Assembly (NCBI GenBank): GCA_003151515.1
Contig: PLXS01000007.1
Location: 62,001 to 126,000, forward strand
DNA: 64,000 nt
Direction: 5' to 3'
DNA from: Opitutaceae bacterium
Lineage (GTDB): Bacteria > Verrucomicrobiota > Verrucomicrobiia > Opitutales > Opitutaceae
Shown here: in pieces, positions 55,036 to 63,708 of the stretch
How positions within the stretch are numbered: the stretch's first letter is position 1
How the letters are laid out: each line of letters begins with the position of its first letter
Notes under the pieces: model-generated
Told to the model about the DNA's origin: nothing
Seen by the model: the letters and a program-made list of their open reading frames with translations, nothing else
Database searches by the model: none
Position numbers and translations under genes: made by a program

Positions 55036-56430
55036 TCAGGCTTTCCGCGAGCGCTCCAGCCGAAAATCCGCCTTGCCGTCCAGCATCGTCCACCCGGCGG
55101 CCGAGAGCTCGGCGCGGAGCCGGTCAGCGGTCGCAAAGTCTCGGGCGAGCTTCGCGTCCCAGCGCCTCCGCGCCAGGCCGAGGATCTCCGGCGGGGCCCC
55201 CGTCTCGGCCGCCTCGGCCAGGTCGAATCCGAGCGCGGACTTGACGACCTCGAGGGCGAGGGCGTCCGCCCGGCTCGCGCGGCGCACGTCGAAGGAGTTG
55301 ATGGCCGTGAAGAGAGCCCCCAGGGCGGCGGGAAGGTTCAGGTCGGAGCGCAGGGAGGCCAGGACCTCGTCGAACAGCCCCGAGGGGCCCGGGCTCCCGC
55401 GCGCGGGGCCCTCCAGCGCCGGGCGCAGGGCCTTCTCGAAGGCGCGCAGCGTGTGCAGAGCGCTGTCGGCGGCGTGCAGCGAGTCCAGCGTGAAGTTGAG
55501 CTGCTTTCGCGGGTGGCCGGCGAGCAGGGCGTAGCGCACCGCCATGGGCGAGTAGCCCTTTGCGACCAGGTCCCCCAGCACGTAGTAGTTACCCTTGCTC
55601 TTGCTCATGGTCGAGCCGTCGACAAGCAGGTGCTCGGAATGGAACCAGTGGCGGGAAAACGTGGCGCCGTTGCAGCACTGGCTCTGGGCGATCTCGTTCT
55701 CATGGTGGGGGAACAGCAGGTCGACGCCCCCCGAGTGCAGGTCGATCGTGTCGCCCAAGTGCTTCTTTATCATCGCGCTGCACTCAATGTGCCAACCCGG
55801 GCGCCCCTCCGAGGCGCCCTGCGGCCCAGGCCAGTGCACGTCGCCGTCCTCCTCGGGCTTGAAGGCCTTCCAGAGCGCGAAGTCGCCTGCGTCGTCCTTG
55901 TGATCGGCGTCGAAGACGCTGTTCGTCACCTTAAGCTCGCGCTCCCTGATCCTCGAGAGCGAGCCGTAGTCCGGGAAGGAGCTGATCTTGAAGTAAACGG
56001 ACCCGTCGGCGGCGCGGTAGGCGTTACCCTTTCGCATGAGGACGTCGATCATGTCCACCTGCTCGCGGATGTGGCCCGTCGCCGCCGGCTCGACGTGGGG
56101 CGTCAGGCAGTTGAGCGCCGCGCAGTCCTCGTGGAAAAGGCGCGTCCACTTCGCCGTTATCTCGGCAAGGGGGCGTTTCTCCAATCGGGCTTGGCCAATC
56201 GTGCGGTCGTCCACGTCCGTGAGGTTTCGCACGTGGCGCACCTTGCCGGGGAACTCGAGCTCTAGCAGGCGCCGTAGGACGTCGTTGATGACGAAAGTGC
56301 GGAAATTGCCGATGTGGGCCGGCGCGTAGACCGTGGGGCCGCAGGTGTAGAACCTGAACACCCCGTCGGGGTCGGAGGGCCTCAGCTCAAGGACCTCCCG
56401 GGTAAGCGAGTCGAATAGCCTGATTGCCAT
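55036..56430 (-). CDS. cysS: Cysteinyl-tRNA synthetase
   Basis: Class I synthetase, 464 residues. Zinc and active-site features are visible: FYTCGPTVYAPAHIGNFRTFV (zinc Cys and the HIGN form of HIGH), PGWHIECSAM, DLHSGGVDLLFPHHENEIAQS, and the KMSKS-type SMSKSKGNYY. The C-terminal helical domain is normal. ATG at 56430 gives the family N-terminus (AIRLFDSLTREV); the longer frame adds a non-conserved leader. thrS follows after 42 bases on the same strand, so the two synthetases may be co-transcribed. hemB is divergent with about 155 bases between. Confidence 0.96.
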   Translation of the reverse strand: MAIRLFDSLTREVLELRPSDPDGVFRFYTCGPTVYAPAHIGNFRTFVINDVLRRLLELEFPGKVRHVRNLTDVDDRTIGQARLEKRPLAEITAKWTRLFHEDCAALNCLTPHVEPAATGHIREQVDMIDVLMRKGNAYRAADGSVYFKISSFPDYGSLSRIRERELKVTNSVFDADHKDDAGDFALWKAFKPEEDGDVHWPGPQGASEGRPGWHIECSAMIKKHLGDTIDLHSGGVDLLFPHHENEIAQSQCCNGATFSRHWFHSEHLLVDGSTMSKSKGNYYVLGDLVAKGYSPMAVRYALLAGHPRKQLNFTLDSLHAADSALHTLRAFEKALRPALEGPARGSPGPSGLFDEVLASLRSDLNLPAALGALFTAINSFDVRRASRADALALEVVKSALGFDLAEAAETGAPPEILGLARRRWDAKLARDFATADRLRAELSAAGWTMLDGKADFRLERSRKA

Positions 56431-56585
56431 GTATAGGAGAGAGTGGGGGACGGCCCGCCCAAGGCAAATCCCGACCCCGGCGGCCACGGATTCGCCCCGG
56501 CCGCCGGACGTCCGCTCCGATGGCCGAGAAGAATCTTGTGGCGAGCCGTTGCGCGCCGTGCTTCAATGCCTGAGCCAACGAAGAC

Positions 56586-57599
56586 ATGCCCAACTCATTC
56601 AAGCTCAATCTTCTCTACCGCCCCAGACGGCTTCGCAGGACGGCCGGCCTTCGCGCCCTGGTCGAGGACACAGTCCTTAGGCCCGAGAACCTGATCGCCC
56701 CGCTGTTCGTGGTCGACGGCAAGGGCCGCCCGGAGCCGGTCCCGTCGATGCCTGGCGTGTTCCGTTACTCGATTGCGGACCTCGTGAAGGAGTGCCGGCT
56801 GCTTTCGGGGCTCGGGGTGCGCGCCGTCGCCCTTTTCCCCAAGCTGGACAGCGCCCTGAAGGACGCCGAGGGCACCGCGGCCCTGTCGCCGGACGCGCTT
56901 GTCCTGCGCGCCGTGGGGGCGGTCAAGAAGGCCGTGCCCGAGATGACGGTCGCAACCGACATAGCCCTGGACCCGTACACGGTCCACGGCCACGACGGCG
57001 TCCTCACGCCCGACGGGTCGGACGTGGACAACGACCGCACCGTGGAGATCCTCTGCTCGATGGCTGTGCTCCATGCCCGCGCGGGCGTGGACCTGGTCGC
57101 GCCAAGCGACATGATGGACGGGCGCATCGGAGCCATCCGCAGGTCCCTGGATGCCGCGGGGCGCGAGCAGACGGCCATCATGGCGTACACGGCCAAGTAC
57201 GCCTCGGCCTACTACGGGCCGTTCCGCGACGCCGTGGGCAGCGCGAAGGCCGCGGGGACGCGAAGCCTCGACAAGCGCACCTACCAGCTCAATCCGGCAA
57301 ACCGCCGCGAGGCCCTGATCGAGGTGAAGCTCGACGAGGCCGAGGGTGCCGACATCATCATGGTGAAGCCCGCTGGGCTCTACCTGGACATCATCCGCAT
57401 GGTGCGCACGGCGACGAAGAAGCCCGTGGCTGCCTACCAGGTGTCGGGCGAGTACTCGCAGATCCACGCGGCGGCCCGGCTCGGATGGCTTGACCTGGAG
57501 CTGTGCCGCATGGAGTCGCTCATCGCGATCAAGCGCGCCGGCGCCGACATGATCCTCACGTACTTCGCGAAGGACGTGGCTGCCGAGCTGCGCCGCTAG
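56586..57599 (+). CDS. hemB: Porphobilinogen synthase (delta-aminolevulinate dehydratase)
   Basis: Condenses two 5-aminolevulinate molecules into porphobilinogen. The 337-residue product has RRLRRTAGLRALVEDTVL, the active-site lysine in MAYTAKYASAYYGPFR and the second lysine in IIMVKPAGLYLDI. At the metal-site position the sequence reads DIALDPYTVHGHDGV. It lacks the three cysteines of zinc enzymes, so it is expected to be of the magnesium type. Length and architecture fit the bacterial family. hemH lies about 8 kb upstream, so the heme genes are scattered. Confidence 0.96.
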   Translation: MPNSFKLNLLYRPRRLRRTAGLRALVEDTVLRPENLIAPLFVVDGKGRPEPVPSMPGVFRYSIADLVKECRLLSGLGVRAVALFPKLDSALKDAEGTAALSPDALVLRAVGAVKKAVPEMTVATDIALDPYTVHGHDGVLTPDGSDVDNDRTVEILCSMAVLHARAGVDLVAPSDMMDGRIGAIRRSLDAAGREQTAIMAYTAKYASAYYGPFRDAVGSAKAAGTRSLDKRTYQLNPANRREALIEVKLDEAEGADIIMVKPAGLYLDIIRMVRTATKKPVAAYQVSGEYSQIHAAARLGWLDLELCRMESLIAIKRAGADMILTYFAKDVAAELRR

Positions 57600-57607
57600 G
57601 GCCCCCT

Positions 57608-58186
57608 CTAGAACGTCGAGCGGGAAACCTGCAGGGAGTCCCCGGGCTCGAGCCTGGGATCCTGCGAGGGGTTCTTCTGGGCGAGCCTAATGTCCAGGAC
57701 GTAGAGTGTCTGGTTGCGCACGATGCCCACCTTGTCCTCCTTGGCGTAGAGCGTGAAGCCGCCGGCGGCCTGGATGGCCTTGGCCGCCGTGAGGTCCGGC
57801 GTCCAGATGATGCGCCCCGGCTTCTCAACCTCGCCCCCGACATAGACGTAGCGCTCGGTCACGCTCACCGACACGTCGACCGAGGTGTAGATCTTCTTCG
57901 TCACGTAGGCCTCCCTGATCTGCTGGGTGAGGCTGGCTGTCGTGTGCCCGGAGGCCTTGATGGTGCCGATGTAGGGGAGGCTGATGATGCCCTGGTCGTC
58001 GATCTGCACGCTGTTCGTGCTCGGGTCGGGGACGCCGATGATGGCCACCGTCAGGCTGTCGCCGGGCCGAAGCTGCGAGGAGGACGCCGCCGACGGGATC
58101 GTCGGGTTGCGCCCCGAAGGCTCCGAGGTCTCGCAGGCCGCAAGCAGCCCTACGAGGGCTACCAGCACGGCGCGGGAAATTTGCAT
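57608..58186 (-). CDS. Outer-membrane polysaccharide export lipoprotein (Wza/SLBB-type)
   Basis: A 192-residue exported lipoprotein: signal with a lipobox (ALVGLLAACE, the Cys would be acylated). The polysaccharide-export domain follows (LRPGDSLTVAIIGVP, QIDDQGIISLPYIGTIKASGHT), then an SLBB-like repeat (VYVGGEVEKPGRIIWTP) and LEPGDSLQVSR at the end. Larger members form the outer-membrane channel for capsule or exopolysaccharide; this is a short form without extended C-terminal helices. No polymerase or tyrosine kinase genes adjoin it, so its partner system is elsewhere. The gene after it on the same strand is the acidic protein upstream at 58205. Confidence 0.88.
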   Translation of the reverse strand: MQISRAVLVALVGLLAACETSEPSGRNPTIPSAASSSQLRPGDSLTVAIIGVPDPSTNSVQIDDQGIISLPYIGTIKASGHTTASLTQQIREAYVTKKIYTSVDVSVSVTERYVYVGGEVEKPGRIIWTPDLTAAKAIQAAGGFTLYAKEDKVGIVRNQTLYVLDIRLAQKNPSQDPRLEPGDSLQVSRSTF

Positions 58187-58204
58187 GGATCGGGTGCGCG
58201 GCCC

Positions 58205-58978
58205 TCAGCGCTTGCCGCGCGACTTCCTTCTTGGCTTCTCTGCCTCCTCCTCGGCGGATTCCTCGCTGTCGCCCTTTGCCTCGGCCTTCTCGCCCTCCTC
58301 CTCTTCCTCGTCGTCGCCGTCCTCGTCCCACTTGAGCGACTCGTCGTTCTTGAGCTTCTCCTCCTCCTCGGCGTCGAGCGCGGGCAGGTCGTCCTCTTCC
58401 TCTTCCTCCTCGGCCGCCTTGGACGGATGCTCCTCGTCGGCGTCGATCCCGTCGGGCATGTAATCCAGGATCGCGCAGAGCTCCGAGAAGGTGTGGACCG
58501 CCTTGCCCTCGATGAAGTGCGTGTTCTGGTCCTCGCGGATCTCATCCTCGACCTCGTCGACGGTGAGCTTGCTCTCGAACGTGAACAGGTCGTTGAGCAT
58601 CTTGACGCGGCAGCGCGTCAGGTGGTCGAGCAGGTCGGCGTACGGCCCGTTCTCCTCGTCGAGGATGTCGGGCAGCGCGAAGAGCTTCTCGTCCGACTCG
58701 AAGATGGACTCCTTGACGCGCTTCAGGCGCACCTTGCCGGAGCCCAGGTCGCGCTCGATGCGGAACGGTATGAAGGCGGCCTCGAAGAGATCCTGGTGGA
58801 ACCCGTAGTCGCGCAGTGCGTCGACAAGCTCGATCAGGTGCGCGACCTGGCGCGGGTCCACGATGCTCAGGCCGTCGACATCCCAGCGCACCGGGTCGCT
58901 CGTTTCGGTGACCCACCAGTTGTGGTCTTCGCCGAGTCGAACAATGCACCATTCGAGCGTGGAGGTGGGCTTAGCCAT
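58205..58978 (-). CDS. Unknown protein with a long acidic C-terminal tail
   Basis: A 257-residue cytoplasmic protein. Residues 1-185 are a folded-looking domain with RWDVDGLSIVDPRQVAHLIELVDALRDYG and KVRLKRVKESIFESDEKLFALPDI; I do not recognise it. About the last 75 residues are dominated by Glu and Asp in runs, ending in a short basic PRRKSRGKR tail. Such acidic-basic tails are flexible and often bind basic partners. ATG at 58978 is chosen; 21 extra residues from 59041 would be unlike the rest. It lies just upstream of the export lipoprotein gene on the same strand (18 bases between). Confidence 0.8.
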   Translation of the reverse strand: MAKPTSTLEWCIVRLGEDHNWWVTETSDPVRWDVDGLSIVDPRQVAHLIELVDALRDYGFHQDLFEAAFIPFRIERDLGSGKVRLKRVKESIFESDEKLFALPDILDEENGPYADLLDHLTRCRVKMLNDLFTFESKLTVDEVEDEIREDQNTHFIEGKAVHTFSELCAILDYMPDGIDADEEHPSKAAEEEEEEDDLPALDAEEEEKLKNDESLKWDEDGDDEEEEEGEKAEAKGDSEESAEEEAEKPRRKSRGKR

Positions 58979-59127
58979 GGATCGGGTAATTGCAGGAAAT
59001 TTTAGCCGCAGCGTGCGAGGGGGGTTGCAAATAACAAGCACAAAACGAACTTAGGGGCCCCGGGACCACCCCGATGTGGAACGCCTTGGGCTTTCGGGGG
59101 TTTTGCGTGCAATACTTGCAATTTGCC

Positions 59128-60222
59128 ATGCGGATTTCACGCTGGCTGCCGATGGAGGTGTTTTATGAAAAGCTGCTCCGGCCGCTTCTGTTCAGGCTTG
59201 ACCCCGAGCGGGCGCACGAGCTTGCGGTCGATTCCATGGCCCTGATGGGCCGGCTGGGGCCGCTTTGCGCCGTGCTTGAGGCGCTCGCCCGCCTGCCCGC
59301 GGGCTGCTTCCGGCCCGTGGAGGCCCTTGGCCTGAGCTTTCCCAATGCGGTGGGCCTCGCGGCGGGGTTTGACAAGAATGCCATGGCCTGGCCGGCCGCG
59401 GCCGCGCTCGGGTTCGGGCACGTGGAGGTGGGCACCGTAACCGCGGTCGCGCAGCCCGGCAACCCGCGCCCAAGGGTGTTCCGCTACCCCCGTCAGGAGG
59501 CCGTGATCAACCGCATGGGGTTCAACAACGAGGGTTCCGAGGCGGTGGCGGCGCGCCTTCGCCGCCAGGCACCGAAGGGGCGCCGGCGCATCCCCATAGG
59601 GGTGAACATAGGCAAGTCCAGGGTTGCCGAGATCGACGGCGCGCCGCAGGACTACCTGGCAAGCTTCGCGCGCCTGGCCGACCATGCCGACTACCTCGTC
59701 CTGAACGTGTCGAGCCCCAACACGCCGGGCCTGAGGCAGCTCCAGGACGAGGCGCGCCTTCGCGAACTGGTGGCGGCCGTCACGGAGGCGAACAGCGGGC
59801 GGACATCCGCGGGCGGGAAGGCTCGGGTCCCGATCCTCCTGAAGATCGCGCCCGACTTGAGTTTTCCCCAGATGGACGCCGTCCTGGGCGTCGTCCGGGA
59901 CTTCGCCCTGGACGGTCTGGTGGCCACGAACACGACACTGGAGCGGCCCGGCCCATTCGCGCGGGTGTCCGAGACGGGCGGCCTCAGCGGTGCGCCGCTC
60001 AGGCGCAGGTCGACAGAGATCGTGCGCTACCTTTCCCGCGCGACCGAAGGCCGCCTTCCGATCATCGGGGTTGGGGGGATCACGGACGCGGAAAGCGCCG
60101 CCGAGAAGCTCGATGCCGGAGCGTGCCTCGTCCAGGTCTACACGGGGATGATCTACCGCGGCCCCTTCTTTGCGGCGGCCATTGCCCGGGGACTTGCCGA
60201 TCGACAAAGGCGCCTGGGCTAG
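59128..60222 (+). CDS. pyrD: Dihydroorotate dehydrogenase (quinone), class 2
   Basis: Oxidises dihydroorotate to orotate in pyrimidine synthesis, passing electrons to quinone at the inner membrane. The amphipathic N-terminus (FYEKLLRPLLFRLDPERAHEL) is the class 2 membrane-association helix pair. FMN-domain landmarks: VGLAAGFDKNAMAW, NRMGFNNEG, VLNVSSPNTPGLRQ (with the catalytic Ser block), PILLKIAPDL, and IGVGGITDAESA. The start is uncertain: 59128, 59152 or 59074. The ATG at 59152 best fits the family N-terminus, and none has a clear ribosome site. It converges on cysE with 22 bases between. Confidence 0.94.
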   Translation: MRISRWLPMEVFYEKLLRPLLFRLDPERAHELAVDSMALMGRLGPLCAVLEALARLPAGCFRPVEALGLSFPNAVGLAAGFDKNAMAWPAAAALGFGHVEVGTVTAVAQPGNPRPRVFRYPRQEAVINRMGFNNEGSEAVAARLRRQAPKGRRRIPIGVNIGKSRVAEIDGAPQDYLASFARLADHADYLVLNVSSPNTPGLRQLQDEARLRELVAAVTEANSGRTSAGGKARVPILLKIAPDLSFPQMDAVLGVVRDFALDGLVATNTTLERPGPFARVSETGGLSGAPLRRRSTEIVRYLSRATEGRLPIIGVGGITDAESAAEKLDAGACLVQVYTGMIYRGPFFAAAIARGLADRQRRLG

Positions 60223-60244
60223 GAGGGGCCCGGGGCGGCGACCC

Positions 60245-61162
60245 TTAGATCACCCAGTCCTCGATGTAGCCGACAAGGACCTCCTTGCGCTGGCGGGGTC
60301 TGATTATGAGGTCGTCCGACTTGAAGTAGGCGATGCTGTTCGCCGGCACCGACTCAAGGAGCCAGACGTTGCCTCCGACCACGGAGTTGGCCCCAATGTA
60401 CGTGTCCCCGCCGAGGATGGTCGCGTGCGCGTAGATGGTGACGTTGTCGCCGATGTCCGGGTGGCGCTTGACGCCCTTCACGGGGTTTCCCTGGTTGTCC
60501 ACCTCGAACGACTTGGCGCCCAGCGTCACGCCCTGGTAGAGCTTCACGTGCGATCCGATGGTCGCCGTCTCCCCGATCACGACTCCGGTCCCGTGGTCTA
60601 TGAAGAAGTGGGTTCCTATCCTGGCGCCCGGGTGGATGTCGATCCCGGTGCGCTCATGGCCGAACTCCGTGATCATCCGGGGGAGGATGGGCACTTTCAG
60701 CTCGTAGAGCTCGTGCGCGAAGCGCTGCAGCGAAATCGCGAGCACGCACGGGTACGCCATGATGATCTCCTCGTTGCTTCGGGCCGCGGGATCGCCCCTG
60801 TAGGCCGCCTCGACGTCGGTGCGGATCGCCTTCCGAAGCTCGGGCAGCTTGCCGAGCACCTCCATGGTCACGGCCCGGGCGTGCGTACCGGGGTGGGGGT
60901 CCTTGGAGAACCGCAGGCTCTTCTCGACCTCAACCTCGAGGCGCGTCCCTATCCGCTTGAGAAGCGTGTCCACGAGCCCCGGCACATCCTTCTTTGCCAG
61001 CCTCCTCTCCTCGAAGTACCCGGGGAAGAGCAAATGCATGCAGTCGCGCGCTATCTCGTTTACTGACTCCTGCGAGGGAAGGTTGACCCCGTCCAGATGG
61101 TTGATCCCGCCGTCCGTTTCATAGGAGGCGAGGAGCGCGGACTTTATCGAGTCGAGTTTCAT
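60245..61162 (-). CDS. cysE: Serine O-acetyltransferase
   Basis: Acetylates serine with acetyl-CoA for cysteine synthesis. The 305-residue product has an N-terminal helical domain (with the SATase N region) and a C-terminal left-handed beta-helix beginning IDIHPGARIGTHFFIDHGTGVVIGETA, holding the catalytic His/Asp. VKLYQGVTLGA and RHPDIGDNVTIYAHATILGG follow. The longer N-terminal part puts it with the EpsC-like long form rather than the short 170-residue kind. The ATG at 61162 is used rather than one at 61192. cysK is not adjacent. Confidence 0.93.
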   Translation of the reverse strand: MKLDSIKSALLASYETDGGINHLDGVNLPSQESVNEIARDCMHLLFPGYFEERRLAKKDVPGLVDTLLKRIGTRLEVEVEKSLRFSKDPHPGTHARAVTMEVLGKLPELRKAIRTDVEAAYRGDPAARSNEEIIMAYPCVLAISLQRFAHELYELKVPILPRMITEFGHERTGIDIHPGARIGTHFFIDHGTGVVIGETATIGSHVKLYQGVTLGAKSFEVDNQGNPVKGVKRHPDIGDNVTIYAHATILGGDTYIGANSVVGGNVWLLESVPANSIAYFKSDDLIIRPRQRKEVLVGYIEDWVI

Positions 61163-61225
61163 GCGGGGACGGCCGCCCGGAAGGTTTCCCAACTGGGTCC
61201 CTGCGTCAAAACCGAATTTCAGGGC

Positions 61226-61256
61226 TGGACAACCTGGGGCCCATGCCGCTGATTAT
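61226..61256 (+). promoter_or_regulatory. Possible promoter of tRNA-Leu
   Basis: TGGACA at 61226-61231 and GATTAT at 61251-61256 resemble sigma-70 -35 and -10 boxes (5 of 6 and 4 of 6 positions). Spacing is 19 bases, longer than optimal. Transcription would start a few bases before the tRNA at 61276. Confidence 0.3.
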
Positions 61257-61275
61257 CCCCTCCCCAGTATTAGAT

Positions 61276-61360
61276 GCTCAGGTGGTGGAATTGGTAGACA
61301 CACACGTTTGAGGGGCGTGTGCCGTAAGGCGTAAGGGTTCGAGTCCCTTCCTGAGCACCA
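61276..61360 (+). tRNA. tRNA-Leu (anticodon GAG)
   Basis: Complete 85-base tRNA including an encoded CCA. The 7-base acceptor arms GCTCAGG and CCTGAGC pair, followed by discriminator A and CCA. The D-arm has GGTAGAC, the anticodon arm CACGT / GCGTG encloses the loop TTGAGGG with anticodon GAG (reads CTC/CTT), a long variable arm typical of leucine tRNAs follows, and the T-arm has GGTTCGAGTCC. The start is set by acceptor pairing. Confidence 0.97.
61336..61360 (+). other. Likely attachment-site core in the tRNA-Leu 3' end
   Basis: The T-arm and acceptor 3' strand of tRNA-Leu lie 56 bases before a tyrosine recombinase gene. Such elements usually integrate at tRNA 3' ends and leave a direct repeat at the far end. 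No second copy was seen before 64000, so the right border is not in the window. Confidence 0.5.
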
Positions 61361-61415
61361 ACCGAAGATCGCGTGGAGAGCCGGAGGTGTCAGGATACTG
61401 AGGCAGTTCGCGTCT

Positions 61416-62480
61416 TTGGAAGTCGCACTTAAAGAGGCACATATCAAGGCCAAGCAGTTAGCAGACGGACAATATCTGGGCGAACAAATGGACCGAGGTG
61501 CGCGCGAGAATTATGTCCGGGCGATCGAGATCTGCGGCAAGACTCCGCTGCTGGCGGCGCTTGAGGAATGGAAGAAGGCGCGCGACCTCACTAACGAGCA
61601 AGTCATCCCGGCAGCCAAGGCTTGGGCAGCTAAGAATGGGACTGCGCAAGAGACCGTGGTCGTGAAGGACGCGGTCGGCATGTTCATGAAGGCGAAGAAG
61701 CGTGCGGGTGTGGACGTAACGTGCTCATACCAGAAGATCCTGCCGTCGCTTGAGGAGGCTCTGGGTGATCGTTCCATGAACACCGTCTCATCCAGAGAAT
61801 TGACCGCGTGGATGGACGGCCGATATCCCCATCCGTTGAGCCGCAACACAGCAAGGAAGCGAGTCGTCACGCTGTGGCGCTGGGCGAGAAGGCAGGGCTT
61901 CCTGCCTCGTGATGCTCTTACCGAGGCAGAGCAGACCGAAGCATCCCGTGTGACGAGTACGCCGGTTGGGGTGATCTCGGGCGCAACCTACACCGGATTA
62001 CTTGAGCACATCCGGTCCAACAAACCTAAGTACCTCGGACCGCTCGTGCTCGCGGGGTTCTGCGGGCTGCGACGATCGGAGATTCTAGGGCAGACATGGG
62101 AGGACGTGAATGTGGGGAGAGCATTCGTCCGCGTTACCACCGCCAAACGGAACACCCCGTCTCGTCGCCTTGTGCCATTGTCCCCCGTGGCCATCGAGTG
62201 GCTAAAGCTCTGTCGCGGTCGCGAGGGGAGTATGTGCTCCGACATGGCAACCGATCGAATCCGGGCGATTGGCCGCACTGCGCAATTCGTCCTGCCTGAC
62301 AACTGCTTCAGGCATTCGTTCATCAGTCACCGGGTGGCCCAGACGGGTAACGTTGCCGAAACGGCACTGGAGGCAGGGAATAGTCCAACGATCATCTTTC
62401 AGAACTACCGCGAACTCTTCGACAAGGCCGACGGCGAGGCATGGTTTGCGATCAAACCCCGCGCGAGCTCCGACGACTGA
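61416..62480 (+). CDS. Tyrosine recombinase/integrase
   Basis: Phage-type site-specific recombinase of about 354 residues next to tRNA-Leu. The N-terminal SAM-like arm/core-binding region is at about 75-160 (ETVVVKDAVGMFMKAKKRAG, RELTAWMDGR). The catalytic domain has the first Arg in AGFCGLRRSEILG, the His-Arg box in LPDNCFRHSFISHRVA, and a nucleophile Tyr candidate in IIFQNYREL near the C-terminus. The first start in this frame is TTG at 61416, with CTG at 61398 behind a GGAGG at 61383 as an alternative; the first ATG is 61488. The frame stays open upstream into the tRNA, so the start was probably altered by integration. Confidence 0.9.
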   Translation: MEVALKEAHIKAKQLADGQYLGEQMDRGARENYVRAIEICGKTPLLAALEEWKKARDLTNEQVIPAAKAWAAKNGTAQETVVVKDAVGMFMKAKKRAGVDVTCSYQKILPSLEEALGDRSMNTVSSRELTAWMDGRYPHPLSRNTARKRVVTLWRWARRQGFLPRDALTEAEQTEASRVTSTPVGVISGATYTGLLEHIRSNKPKYLGPLVLAGFCGLRRSEILGQTWEDVNVGRAFVRVTTAKRNTPSRRLVPLSPVAIEWLKLCRGREGSMCSDMATDRIRAIGRTAQFVLPDNCFRHSFISHRVAQTGNVAETALEAGNSPTIIFQNYRELFDKADGEAWFAIKPRASSDD

Positions 62481-62652
62481 CCCAGTCGTCTAGGGCCTGC
62501 TGCTCGAACATTATCCGGCGTGAGTTGAGTCGGACGTGTGGAACTCCCGAGCTGCGGACGAATTGCCAGAACGATGTAGAGTTGGTGTACCCGAAGAAGG
62601 TCATCACGACGTCGCTCTTAAGGAGCGGTCGACAAACGAAGTCTTGGGTCAT
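62452..62652 (-). CDS. Small helix-turn-helix protein, excisionase/AlpA-like
   Basis: A 66-residue DNA-binding protein convergent with the integrase, overlapping its 3' end by 29 bases. The sequence PLLKSDVVMTFFGYTNSTSFW, followed by an HVRLNSRRIMFEQQALDDWV pattern, resembles the winged-helix excisionase fold, with recognition helix around NSTSFWQFVRSSG. Such proteins direct excision of integrated elements or regulate them. ATG at 62652; a GTG at 62661 is possible. Support is from pattern only. Confidence 0.6.
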   Translation of the reverse strand: MTQDFVCRPLLKSDVVMTFFGYTNSTSFWQFVRSSGVPHVRLNSRRIMFEQQALDDWVSRRSSRGV

Positions 62653-63213
62653 CGAGAGCACGATTAGAATAGTGCGGTATCTGAGGGCGTGGAGCTCATG
62701 TGGAAGACATCTTGGCAGGTGCCGTGTCGCACGGCGAACCCGGAATTGTGTTACCGTGTGTTACAGCGGCGTAGTACGATGTTCACTACGGGAACTCAGG
62801 ATTCACGAACCCAAGTCGCCTTTCGTGTTTCATCAAGGACCCCATCAGCCCATATCCCCGGAGCCGGGGCGGCCGGGCTGCTTGGGTGGGCGGGGAAGAC
62901 CAGTCAGGGCGGCACCTTAAAATCAGGCGAATTCAGACTGCCTTTCCGCATGATTCCCATCTTCGACTCGAGTGTGATGAGGGCCGGTGTCGGGTTTTCG
63001 GCGGTTGCGCTCGCCACGACAACCTACAAGAAGACCCCGCCGGAACCCGAGAACGGCCACCCTCGCGAGGCGATATTAATGTCGACCTCGTTCGCCTCGA
63101 ATTCTGCGTCCATGCACATCGTGCAGATCAGCGTGACGCCGGGTGTGTCGGGCTACGCCGCTCAGCCGGGCGCGGTGATCATGCTGCGGTAGCGCAGGTT
63201 TCGTCGTCCCGTT
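62653..63213. other. Gene-poor sequence inside the putative island
   Basis: About 560 bases in which I see no confident gene. Plus-strand frames of up to 167 codons exist, but they lack family resemblance, and their codon use differs from the flanks. The composition is less G/C-rich than the chromosome to the left, as in the integrase. Confidence 0.45.
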
Positions 63214-63471
63214 TCAGATTCCATCGTCATCCTGGCTAATCGCGGGTTGATCCGCGCGTCGGAGCCAGGCTTTCTGACTAGTTGCATCCTGATTCGCGGC
63301 CCGCTGAACACGCTGACACCTCTTACACGCGACTCCTGAGAGAAGCTCGATCTGGCCTGAAGGAAGAAGACGGGGCCACATCGCAGATGCGCAATTCCCT
63401 GTTAGCACAGGAGCCCCACAATATACGCAGACGGGAAGAGCCATTTCAGTGCGGGTCGAGCGCAACTTCAT
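63214..63471 (-). CDS. Small protein with two CxxC pairs (zinc-ribbon-like), unknown function
   Basis: An 85-residue product (or 94 with an earlier start at 63498). Two Cys-x-x-Cys pairs about 37 residues apart (CVYCG and CKRCQ) suggest a zinc-ribbon knuckle pair, as in many small phage or mobile-element proteins. The tail is polar and acidic. No family recognised. It lies in the low-G/C island downstream of the integrase, and its reality is uncertain. Confidence 0.4.
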   Translation of the reverse strand: MKLRSTRTEMALPVCVYCGAPVLTGNCASAMWPRLLPSGQIELLSGVACKRCQRVQRAANQDATSQKAWLRRADQPAISQDDDGI

Positions 63472-63708
63472 GCCACCGTTCGCCCGACTCGTCCACACAA
63501 TGCGAGCCTCATTTCATAGGCCCAATGAACCCCATTGCCTGGGTCCACGGCATGAGGGTCCCTGGGGGCGAGGCCGCCGACACTCTAGAAACCGCGAGTA
63601 ATTAATCGAGTGCTGGGTAGCTCCCGATTGCACTCTCATGCGCAACTGATTGCGTTCCGTGGCGTCTAGCTGTTATGAGCCCCAGTGGGTAACGCCCACT
63701 CCCGACGC

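Noticed and set aside
62689-63192. A 167-codon plus-strand frame in the island
   Set aside because: No recognisable domain, no convincing start, and several alternative overlapping frames of similar quality, so I did not list it as a gene.
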